A stretch of DNA of 64,000 bases from the NCBI GenBank assembly GCA_900545305.1, contig UQYD01000003.1, positions 1-64,000 of the forward strand. Reading direction: 5' to 3'. Positions within the stretch are counted from its first letter, which is position 1. Each line of letters starts with the position of its first letter. The notes under the pieces were generated by a model. The model was not told where the DNA came from. It saw only the letters and a list, made by a program, of their open reading frames with translations, and ran no database searches. The DNA is from an uncultured Eubacterium sp. (GTDB lineage Bacteria > Bacillota > Clostridia > Lachnospirales > CAG-274). This document shows, piece after piece, positions 26,221-33,585 of the stretch. Position numbers and translations under genes: made by a program.

Positions 26221-27573
26221 ATGGAAAAAACTGATTTTAAAGTAACATTACCTATATTTAAAGACAACAAATATTACATTACTGATTTTGGTGCAGTAAA
26301 TGACGGATATACAAACAATTCAAAAGCTATTGAAGATACAATTAACCACTGTAACTCCAACGGTGGTGGACAAGTAGTTATTCCCAACGGCTTATGGTAC
26401 ACTGGACCTATTGAATTAAAAAGTAATATAGATTTACACTTAGAAAAAGGTGCTGTTTTACTTTTCTCTGATGATTATAAAGATTATCCTCTCATAAACA
26501 CAAATTTTGAAGGATATTTTATGTATCGTTGCAAATCACCTATTTATGGTAAAGACTTAGAAAATGTTGCTATTACAGGCTACGGTGTAATTGACGGAAA
26601 TGGCGATAACTGGCGTCCTATAAAGCATTTTAAAATGACTGAAAAAGTTTGGGCTGAACTTGTAAGTCAAGGTGGTGCTGTTGATAACAGTGGAAAAGAA
26701 GAAGTACTGTGGCCTTCTGAAACAAACAAAGAAGCAAACAAAGCATTTTTGGATAATTACCTTCTTTATAAAGACAAGGAAACTTGCGAAAAATACCATT
26801 CTTTCCTTCGCCCTGCACTCTTTAACCTAACAAGATGTAAGAATGTACTTTTAGACGGTGTAATATTTAGAAATTCTCCGGCTTGGTGTATTCACCCTTG
26901 GTTATGTGAAAATATTACAATTCAGAATGTACACATACAAAATCCATGGTATGCACAAAATGGTGACGGTCTTGATTTGGACTGTTGTAAAAACGCACAT
27001 ATACTTAATTCTACTTTCGATGTAGGCGATGATGCTATATGTATGAAATCCGGCAAAAATGAAGACGGTAGAAAACTGGGTGTTTCAACTGAAAATGTAC
27101 TTATAAAAGATTGTACTGTTTACCATGGACATGGTGGTTTTGTAGCCGGTAGTGAAATGAGTGGTGGACTTAAAAATATTTTTGTAGAAGATTGTACATT
27201 TATTGGAACTGACATAGGTCTTAGATTTAAAAGTTGTCTTGGACGTGGTGGCGTAGTAGAAAACATATATTGCAAAAATATAAATATGCTTAACATCAAA
27301 AATGAGGCCATTGCCTTTAATATGGGCTATGATATGGATACAAAAGCCGGACAAGAAATTTCTCCCGAAGAAATACCGGAATTTAAGAATATATTTATAG
27401 AAAATATTGTTTGTAACGGTGCTAAAAAGCCTATTTCTATTTCAGGACTTAAGGCTATGCCTATACACCACGTGTATTTGAAGAACATTTCAATACAAAC
27501 TAAAGGCAGTGTTGAAATTGAAAATGCAGAAAATATTTTTCAAGAAAATATAAACATTGTAGAAAAACATTAA
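26221..27573 (+). CDS. GH28 pectinase (polygalacturonase-like), cytoplasmic
   Basis: Family 28 glycoside hydrolase, cleaving galacturonan. The 450-residue protein has the right-handed beta-helix layout and the four signatures of GH28: NGDGLDLD (for NTD), GDDAICMKSG with the two Asp, GHGGFVAGSEMSGG, and RFKSCLGRGG (for RIK). The N-terminus (YITDFGAVNDGYTNNSKAIEDTINHCNSNGGGQVVIP) is typical. There is no signal peptide, so it probably acts inside the cell on imported oligogalacturonides. It starts at ATG 26221 behind a 10-bp inverted repeat and precedes a secreted LRR protein by 13 bp. With the secreted pectate lyase it gives a two-compartment pectin route. Confidence 0.88.
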   Translation: MEKTDFKVTLPIFKDNKYYITDFGAVNDGYTNNSKAIEDTINHCNSNGGGQVVIPNGLWYTGPIELKSNIDLHLEKGAVLLFSDDYKDYPLINTNFEGYFMYRCKSPIYGKDLENVAITGYGVIDGNGDNWRPIKHFKMTEKVWAELVSQGGAVDNSGKEEVLWPSETNKEANKAFLDNYLLYKDKETCEKYHSFLRPALFNLTRCKNVLLDGVIFRNSPAWCIHPWLCENITIQNVHIQNPWYAQNGDGLDLDCCKNAHILNSTFDVGDDAICMKSGKNEDGRKLGVSTENVLIKDCTVYHGHGGFVAGSEMSGGLKNIFVEDCTFIGTDIGLRFKSCLGRGGVVENIYCKNINMLNIKNEAIAFNMGYDMDTKAGQEISPEEIPEFKNIFIENIVCNGAKKPISISGLKAMPIHHVYLKNISIQTKGSVEIENAENIFQENINIVEKH

Positions 27574-27586
27574 GGAGGTTTTATAT

Positions 27587-28618
27587 ATGAAAAAATTTAT
27601 TACTTTATCTATGGCTTTAACAATGGCTTTATGCTCCCTTTCTTATGGTGCTGTTATTAACCCAAAGCAAGACGGAAACATTGTAAAGTCTTATACAAAA
27701 ACTGATGATACAAATGCACAGTGCGACATTATTACAGCATATTTAAATAGCGAAGATGTAGCAGAAAAACTTACAAAAGAACTTACAGAAAACACTAAAA
27801 AAACTGATAAAGATGTAAGCTATGAAGTTGAAGGTGGAAATATCTACTTTAATAAAACAACCGGCTTAATTACAGGTGCTGATAATACTGTAACAAAGGT
27901 TGATATTCCCCTCTATATTGATAAAGTCCTTGTAGTAGGTATTGATGATTACGCATTTTTCAACTGTAGAAATCTTAAAGAAGTTTCTATGAAAACTGAA
28001 CCTAAAACAATAGGTAAAAAAGCATTTGCTTATTCAGGACTTAAAAAGATTACTCTTTCACAAAAAATTACGACAATAGGCGAAAGTGCTTTTGCTTACT
28101 GCCCTATTACTTCTCTAGTGCTTACTGACAACATTAATTCTATTGGTGCTAATGCCTTTGAACAGTCTGCACTTACTACAATAACAATACCAAAGGCATT
28201 AACAGAAGTTCCTGAAAACTGTTTCAATGGCTGTTCAGCATTAAAGACAATAGGCTTGAACACTGGCGTTAAAACTGTAGGCAAAAACGCTTTCAAGGGT
28301 TGTTCTTCACTTCTTAACATAACTATTCCTGCTAATGTGGAAACAATAAGCGAATCAGCTTTTGAAGATTGTACTAAACTTTACAATGTTATATTTAATG
28401 CCGGCATAAAGTACATTAAGCCTAGAGCATTTGCAAACACTACTGCTCTTACTTCTGTTTCTTTCCCTTATACACTTACAGAATTAGACGGTACATCTTT
28501 CGAAGGTTCTGGTCTTAAAAATGTAACTTGCTATAACAAAAATGTAGCTAGTAACAGAACTCTTTATCCAAGTGGAGTAAAGGTAAAAACTGTAGCAAAA
28601 AGCTACATTCAACAGTAA
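27587..28618 (+). CDS. BspA-type leucine-rich-repeat secreted protein
   Basis: A 343-residue exported protein with an N-terminal signal peptide (LSMALTMALCSLSYGA). From about residue 95 it consists of LRR_5/BspA repeats of around 23 residues (units like KTIGKKAFAYSGLKKITLSQKI, TIGESAFAYCPITSLVLTDN, EVPENCFNGCSALKTIGLNTG), ending KTVAKSYIQQ. Such proteins mediate adhesion or display at the cell surface; the role here is not known. Its ribosome site is AAGGAGG, 13 bp after the GH28 stop, hence probably cotranscribed. Confidence 0.85.
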   Translation: MKKFITLSMALTMALCSLSYGAVINPKQDGNIVKSYTKTDDTNAQCDIITAYLNSEDVAEKLTKELTENTKKTDKDVSYEVEGGNIYFNKTTGLITGADNTVTKVDIPLYIDKVLVVGIDDYAFFNCRNLKEVSMKTEPKTIGKKAFAYSGLKKITLSQKITTIGESAFAYCPITSLVLTDNINSIGANAFEQSALTTITIPKALTEVPENCFNGCSALKTIGLNTGVKTVGKNAFKGCSSLLNITIPANVETISESAFEDCTKLYNVIFNAGIKYIKPRAFANTTALTSVSFPYTLTELDGTSFEGSGLKNVTCYNKNVASNRTLYPSGVKVKTVAKSYIQQ

Positions 28619-28623
28619 ATAGC

Positions 28624-28652
28624 AATAGCCCTCATAATCGAGGGCTATTTTT
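28624..28652 (+). terminator. terminator of the GH28-LRR pair
   Basis: AATAGCCCTC/GAGGGCTATT arms (28624-28633 and 28640-28649) and TTTT tail on the plus strand. Confidence 0.85.
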
Positions 28653-28656
28653 ATGC

Positions 28657-28684
28657 ACAAAAAACGCCTGCTAAAAAGCAGGCG
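28657..28684 (-). terminator. terminator of the HPr-like gene
   Basis: CGCCTGCT/AGCAGGCG arms (28665-28672, 28677-28684), TTTTT on the minus strand. Confidence 0.8.
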
Positions 28685-28702
28685 AAAATTTATCACTAGA
28701 TA

Positions 28703-28933
28703 TTAGATTTCAAAATCAGCCATAGAAGACTTTACAGCTTCATATTCAGCATCATCATGAATATCAAGACGTAATGGAGCGCTGATATCAAGAGAGAAAA
28801 TACCCATAATAGACTTAGCATCTATTACGTATCTTGCTGAAACTAAATCAAAATCGCCATCAAAAGTGTTAATTTTATTAACAAATTCCTTTACCTTATC
28901 AATTGTGTCTAACTTAATGTTAATTGATTTCAT
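28703..28933 (-). CDS. HPr-like protein lacking the phospho-histidine
   Basis: A 76-residue protein with the HPr fold: the segment YVIDAKSIMGIFSLDISAPLRLDIHD matches the family region around regulatory Ser46 (AKSIMG). But the normal N-terminal active site HARPA is missing; the position falls in KVNKIN-like EFVNKINTFDG with no His. So it cannot carry the PTS phosphate from EI, though Ser46-type phosphorylation by HPr kinase remains possible. Comparable HPr paralogues such as Crh lack His15. Monocistronic, start ATG 28933 behind GGAGG. Confidence 0.75.
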   Translation of the reverse strand: MKSINIKLDTIDKVKEFVNKINTFDGDFDLVSARYVIDAKSIMGIFSLDISAPLRLDIHDDAEYEAVKSSMADFEI

Positions 28934-29090
28934 AGTGTTGTTACCTCCTATTATGTAAGTGTAAGCTATAAATACTTCCTTATAATTTTAACTGTATTTT
29001 ACTATTTTGTCAATGAATATCTAACAAAATTTTGTACTATTTTCATTTTATTTTGAATAATATTTACAAAGCAAAAGGAGGCTTGACTAA

Positions 29091-30566
29091 ATGGAAGCAT
29101 TTGATATATACAAAGATATAGGTACAAGAACAGGTGGGGATATATACATTGGCATTGTAGGTCCTGTAAGAACAGGCAAATCTACATTCATAAAAAAATT
29201 TATGGAAATGTTGGTAATTCCCAATATTGAAAATCAGTACATAAAAGAAAGAACTGTTGACGAACTGCCACAGTCTGCTGATGGCACAGCTATTATGACA
29301 ACAGAGCCTAAATTTGTGCCAAATGAGGCTGTAGAAATAAATATAAACGATGTAAAGTTAAATGTTCGTTTAATAGACTGTGTTGGTTACATTGTAGACG
29401 GTGCTACAGGTCATCAGTTAGAAAACGGACCACGAATGGTATCTACACCTTGGTCTGAAGAAAAAATGCCTTTTACTAAGGCAGCAGAAATGGGAACAAA
29501 AAAGGTCATAAAAGACCACTCTACCCTCTGCCTTATGGTTACAAATGACGGCACAATTACAGATTTACCTAGAGAGAATTATATTTCAGCTGAGAATACT
29601 ATTGCCGAAGAACTAAAGGATACCGGAAAGCCTTTCGTTATTATTTTAAACACTAAAGACCCAGAAAATCAAAAAACATTAAATATGGCAAATGAAATGA
29701 GCAAAAAATATTCTGCTCCCGTATTGCCTGTAGACTGCAAAAATATGACTATGGACGATATTAACTCTATATTGGAAACTGTTTTATATCAATTTCCTAT
29801 TATACAGATTAATATACATACTCCAAAATGGATAGAAACCCTTGCTTCAAATCACTGGTTAAAAGAAAATCTCATATCCACAATAAAAGATTTTGCAAAA
29901 AATATTTCAGGCTTTACAAGTATAAAAGATGCCCTTTCCGTTTTTGCACAAAATGAAAACATTAAGAAAAGCTATTCAGAGGCTATAGATTTAGGTACAG
30001 GTTCTGCAAATATTGAATTAAGTTTAAATGACAATCTTTTTTACAATGTACTTTCTGAAACAACAGGCATGGAAATTGGTGGAGAATATGAACTAATATC
30101 CACTATAAAACTTTTAGCACAGGCTAAAAAAGAATATGATAAAATGAAATTTGCCATTGACGAAGTAAAGCGAAAAGGCTACGGCATAGTAAGTCCGTCA
30201 CCTGAAGATATGACTATTGAAAAACCTACTTGTATTAAACAGGGTAACCGATATGGCTTAAGTATTTCTGCAAAAGCTCCTGCAATACATATGATTAAAA
30301 GCAATATTAATGCAAATGTAGCAACTGTAGTAGGAACAGAAGAACAATCCAAGGAACTTGTAAACTACCTTAATACAAAGTATAACAATTCTACAGAAAG
30401 TGTGTTAGAATACGAAATTTTTGGCAGAAGTCTTAGTGACCTTATAAATGACGATTTAAACACAAAAATACTGCGATTAAACGAAGATACTCAAAGTAAA
30501 ATACAAGACACTATTGAGAAAATTCTCAATACCAGTCACGGTGGAATTATCTGTATTCTACTTTAA
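29091..30566 (+). CDS. spoIVA: stage IV sporulation protein A
   Basis: ATPase that polymerises on the forespore surface as the basement layer of the spore coat. The 491-residue protein has a P-loop GPVRTGKST (24-32), RLIDCVGYIVDGATGH (Walker B-like), and the family pattern TPWSEEKMPFTKAAEMGTKKVIKDHSTL and VILNTKDP. The C-terminus ends HGGIICILL, the terminal hydrophobic tail known in SpoIVA. Ribosome site AAGGAGG, 9 bp before the ATG. It shows that the organism belongs to a sporulating lineage. The 157-bp upstream gap should hold a sporulation (sigma-E type) promoter, which I could not fix by eye. Confidence 0.95.
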   Translation: MEAFDIYKDIGTRTGGDIYIGIVGPVRTGKSTFIKKFMEMLVIPNIENQYIKERTVDELPQSADGTAIMTTEPKFVPNEAVEININDVKLNVRLIDCVGYIVDGATGHQLENGPRMVSTPWSEEKMPFTKAAEMGTKKVIKDHSTLCLMVTNDGTITDLPRENYISAENTIAEELKDTGKPFVIILNTKDPENQKTLNMANEMSKKYSAPVLPVDCKNMTMDDINSILETVLYQFPIIQINIHTPKWIETLASNHWLKENLISTIKDFAKNISGFTSIKDALSVFAQNENIKKSYSEAIDLGTGSANIELSLNDNLFYNVLSETTGMEIGGEYELISTIKLLAQAKKEYDKMKFAIDEVKRKGYGIVSPSPEDMTIEKPTCIKQGNRYGLSISAKAPAIHMIKSNINANVATVVGTEEQSKELVNYLNTKYNNSTESVLEYEIFGRSLSDLINDDLNTKILRLNEDTQSKIQDTIEKILNTSHGGIICILL

Positions 30567-30636
30567 AAGACATTTTAATTGTCCAATTTTAGGGATTTTA
30601 TACAAAAATTTTTTTCATTTTTCTACATTTTTACTA

Positions 30637-30665
30637 TTTACAAATGCAGAAAAATGTTCTATAAT
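30637..30665 (+). promoter_or_regulatory. sigma-A promoter of putative sRNA
   Basis: TTTACA (30637-30642), 17-bp spacer, perfect TATAAT (30660-30665). It lies 70 bp after spoIVA and has no coding region behind it. Confidence 0.7.
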
Positions 30666-30671
30666 ATACTT

Positions 30672-30790
30672 GATTGTTGAAAGACAATCATGCCCCTTGC
30701 TCTTGGATGAAGCCCCTTACCTTTCTAAACTTTGTCTAAGAGCTTTTCTTATATTTATTTTTGCCTCCAGTTTTTTGCTGGAGGTTTTTA
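30672..30790 (+). ncRNA. candidate small RNA with C-rich motifs
   Basis: A transcript of about 118 nt predicted from a good promoter (30637-30665) to an intrinsic terminator. No ribosome site and no credible ORF occur within it. The 5' end forms a hairpin GATTGT-loop-ACAATC (30672-30689); the next section has two unpaired-looking CCCCTT motifs (TGCCCCTTGC at 30691-30700, AGCCCCTTAC at 30711-30720), complementary to AAGGGG-type ribosome sites; the end is a CCTCCAG/CTGGAGG stem (30764-30770 and 30778-30784) plus T-run. C-rich unpaired motifs pairing with Shine-Dalgarno sites are known from Firmicute sRNAs such as RsaE/RoxS; that parallel is inference. I see no match to 6S, tmRNA or SRP RNA features. 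Confidence 0.5.
30764..30790 (+). terminator. terminator of putative sRNA
   Basis: CCTCCAG-TTTTTTG-CTGGAGG then TTTTTA. Too far (about 200 bp) from spoIVA to be its sole purpose, though it could also end read-through from spoIVA. Confidence 0.85.
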
Positions 30791-30798
30791 AGTACCAA

Positions 30799-30832
30799 AA
30801 AAAAGCCACAGAGCAATAACTCTGTGGCTTTC
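30799..30832 (-). terminator. terminator of the metNIQ operon
   Basis: AAAGCCACAGAG/CTCTGTGGCTTT arms (30802-30813, 30820-30831); TTTTTT on the minus strand. Confidence 0.85.
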
Positions 30833-30842
30833 AGTTTATATA

Positions 30843-31676
30843 TTAGAATACTGCTACTACAGCACCCTGATACTTTTCGTCAATAAAAGACTTTACCTTA
30901 TCACTCTGTAATGCAGAAATAAGAGCCTTAATCTTTTCGTCATCCTTATTGTCTGGTCTTACAGCAACGATATTTGCATATGTTTCAGCTGCAAGTGAAT
31001 CCTTTGCTTCTACAGCAATAGCATCGCTTACCTTTAAACCAGCTTCTACGGCATAGTTACCATTGATTGCTGCAATAGCAACATTGTTTATAGAACGTGG
31101 TAACTGAGCAGCTTCGATTTCTGTAATGTCAAGGTTCTTTGGATTTTCAACAATATCATTCTTTGTAGCTGATAAACCGGCATCATCTTTAAGCTTAATT
31201 ACACCATTGTCCTGTAAAAGAAGTAATGCTCTAGCTTCGTTTGTAGCATCATTAGGTACTGCAACCTTGTCGCCATCCTTTAATTCATCTAATGACTTAA
31301 TTGTTGTTGAGTAAAGACCAAATGGTTCATAGTGAATAGCAGCTGCTGAAACAAGGTCTGTACTATTGTTCTTGTTGTAATCATCAAGATATGGCTTGTG
31401 CTGGAAGTAGTTAGCATCTAAATCCCCAGCAGATAAAGCTACGTTTGGCTGAATATAGTCTGAATATTCCTTAACATCTAATGTATATCCCTGTTCTGCT
31501 AATACATCTTTAGCTACTACAAGAATTTCTGCGTGTGGAGAAGGACTTGCACCAACTGTAATAACCTTATCGTCAGAATTTGAATTTGCATCTGCACTAT
31601 TTCCTGTTGAACCACAGCCTGTAATAAAAGCTGCTGTAATTAATAAACTTAATGTAACTGCTAAAAATCTTTTCAT
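30843..31676 (-). CDS. metQ: methionine ABC transporter substrate-binding lipoprotein
   Basis: NlpA/MetQ lipoprotein binding D/L-methionine outside the membrane. The 277-residue protein has a lipobox (ITGC) and the family pattern ITVGASPSPHAEIL, ANYFQHKPYLDDYNKNN, and LTRSI-like QLPRSINNVAIAAINGNYAVEAGL. It is the last gene of metN-metI-metQ, 19 bp after metI. Co-location with metA 5 kb away suggests methionine scarcity as a common theme, but no SAM riboswitch was found upstream of metN. Confidence 0.92.
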   Translation of the reverse strand: MKRFLAVTLSLLITAAFITGCGSTGNSADANSNSDDKVITVGASPSPHAEILVVAKDVLAEQGYTLDVKEYSDYIQPNVALSAGDLDANYFQHKPYLDDYNKNNSTDLVSAAAIHYEPFGLYSTTIKSLDELKDGDKVAVPNDATNEARALLLLQDNGVIKLKDDAGLSATKNDIVENPKNLDITEIEAAQLPRSINNVAIAAINGNYAVEAGLKVSDAIAVEAKDSLAAETYANIVAVRPDNKDDEKIKALISALQSDKVKSFIDEKYQGAVVAVF

Positions 31677-31695
31677 TTTTTCATTCCTCCTATTT

Positions 31696-32361
31696 TTATC
31701 TTATTCTTTTATCTGTTTTCTTTGAAACCTTGTTACCAATCTCTTGTATAATCTGTACTATGATTACAAGAATAGCAACGGTTAAAAGCATAACATCTGT
31801 CTGGTATCTATAGTATCCGTAACGAATAGCAATATCACCAAGACCACCACCACCTACAAAACCAGCCATAGCTGAATATGCAAGTATAGTTGTTACTGAC
31901 AATGCACCACCAATATATAAAGCAGGCTTTGCTTCAGGCACAAGTACCTTGCAAATTATCTGCCAAGTTGATGCTCCCATTGATTTTGCTGCCTCAATTA
32001 CACCATAATCAACCTCTAAAAGAGAGCCTTCAACAACTCTTGCAATATAAGGTGCTGCTGCTATTACCAATGGTACAACAACTGCATTTGGACCTAATGT
32101 AGTTCTTACAATTAATTCCGTTACAGGTCTTACCATAATAAGTAATATAATGAAAGGTATTGACCTAAAAATATTGATAATAAAGCCTAAAACCTTTTCA
32201 ACTCCAGCCATAGGGTGAATACCGTCTTTTCTAGTAACCACCAATATAATTCCGAGAGGTAAACCTATGATATAGGCAATGGCTGATGACAAGAGAACCA
32301 TATACAATGTTTCTCCAATACCCTTAATAATCATAGATGATGTCTGTGGGTCAAAAATCAT
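31696..32361 (-). CDS. metI: methionine ABC transporter permease
   Basis: Five-helix membrane permease of the MetNIQ importer, 221 residues. It has the EAA-loop (YGVIEAAKSMGASTWQIICKVLVPEAKPA) that docks the ATPase, and the family C-terminus AYSAMAGFVGGGGLGDIAIRYGYYRYQTDVML. It overlaps the end of metN by 11 bp. Confidence 0.92.
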   Translation of the reverse strand: MIFDPQTSSMIIKGIGETLYMVLLSSAIAYIIGLPLGIILVVTRKDGIHPMAGVEKVLGFIINIFRSIPFIILLIMVRPVTELIVRTTLGPNAVVVPLVIAAAPYIARVVEGSLLEVDYGVIEAAKSMGASTWQIICKVLVPEAKPALYIGGALSVTTILAYSAMAGFVGGGGLGDIAIRYGYYRYQTDVMLLTVAILVIIVQIIQEIGNKVSKKTDKRIR

Positions 32362-33361
32362 TTTCAGTCACCTCCTCAAATGGAATATTGACAGTTTCCA
32401 AATAATTCAAAGCTGAATCAATATTTTCTTCATTTTCAGAAAATTGAATTACCATTTCACCAACAGCCTTGTTGCCAATAGCTTTAGTCTGAGCATACAT
32501 AATATTTACAGGTACTTTTGTTCTCAGCACAAGATTTGATATAACAGGTTCTCCTGCTTCTCTGCCGTCAAAAGTAATTCTGAAATATCTGCCACCGGAA
32601 AAATCAGTTTCCTTTATGGCATCTCCCATAATAAGCTGTTTACCTATGTGAGATTTTGGACTTTCGAATATTTCCTTTACAGGACCTCTTTCAACTATGT
32701 CACCCTTATCAATAATAGCAACATTATCGCATATAGAAGAAATAACGTCCATTTCGTGGGTAATTACAACTACAGTAATGCCCATTTTTCTGTTTAAGTC
32801 CTTTAAAAGTGCAAGTATAGACTTTGTTGTGTTAGGGTCAAGAGCCGATGTAGCCTCATCACACAATATGACCTTTGGTTCAGTTGCCAAAGCTCTTGCA
32901 ATAGCTACTCTCTGCTTTTGTCCACCGGAAAGCTGAGACGGATAAGCCTTTTCCTTATCAGCAAGGTCAACAATCTTCAGAAGTTCTCTAGCCTTTTCTT
33001 CTCTTTTCTTTTTGTCCATTCCCTGTAATTCCAAAGGAAAACATACATTTTGAAGAACATTTCGCTGAGCTAAAAGCTGGAATTGCTGAAAAATCATACC
33101 CATAGACTGTCTTGCTTTTCTCAGTTCTTTTTCAGTCATCTGACCTAAGTCATTACCATCAAAAATAACTTGTCCACCAGTTGGAACTTCAAGAAAATTC
33201 ATACATCGTATTAAAGTTGACTTTCCTGCGCCACTTAAACCTATAATGCCATAAATCTCCCCACTGTTAATAGAAAGATTAACATTTTTAAGAACTGTAA
33301 CAGTATTTTGTGAGCTTGTAAAACTTTTTGTTAAATTTTTAATTTCAATTAAAGCTGACAT
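32351..33361 (-). CDS. metN: methionine ABC transporter ATP-binding protein
   Basis: ATPase of the methionine importer, 336 residues. Walker A GLSGAGKST (41-49), signature LSGGQKQRVAIARAL, Walker B VILCDEATSALDP and H-loop VITHEMDVI are present. The C-terminal domain of about 90 residues (FRITFDGREAGEPVISNLVL ... GEMVIQFSENEENIDSALNYL) is the NIL/ACT-like domain that binds methionine and inhibits transport in homologues. First gene of the operon; the 224-bp upstream region, 33362-33585, holds no recognisable riboswitch. Confidence 0.93.
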   Translation of the reverse strand: MSALIEIKNLTKSFTSSQNTVTVLKNVNLSINSGEIYGIIGLSGAGKSTLIRCMNFLEVPTGGQVIFDGNDLGQMTEKELRKARQSMGMIFQQFQLLAQRNVLQNVCFPLELQGMDKKKREEKARELLKIVDLADKEKAYPSQLSGGQKQRVAIARALATEPKVILCDEATSALDPNTTKSILALLKDLNRKMGITVVVITHEMDVISSICDNVAIIDKGDIVERGPVKEIFESPKSHIGKQLIMGDAIKETDFSGGRYFRITFDGREAGEPVISNLVLRTKVPVNIMYAQTKAIGNKAVGEMVIQFSENEENIDSALNYLETVNIPFEEVTENDF

Positions 33362-33550
33362 TTATACCACCATTTCGTATTTCATATAGGAATTATAGGA
33401 ATATAATAACATTACATAAACATTTTGTCAAGAGAAAAAGTAAAAACTGAATTTTCTTGTTATTTATTAATATTCTATAAACCCCATATTTATTTATTGT
33501 TTACAATTTCAATTTTAACATTTTTATGTATACAAGTCAATTTAAAACAT

Positions 33551-33580
33551 AAAAACGGGAATGAATTTACTCATTCCCGT
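33551..33580 (-). terminator. terminator of uvrB-uvrA
   Basis: ACGGGAATGA/TCATTCCCGT arms (33555-33564, 33571-33580) with TTTTT on the minus strand, 5 bp after the uvrA stop. Confidence 0.85.
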
Positions 33581-33585
33581 CTGAA

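Noticed and set aside
30514..30819. 101-codon ORF after spoIVA
   Set aside because: It overlaps the spoIVA 3' end, spans a promoter, an sRNA-like region and a terminator, has no ribosome site, and no family resemblance.
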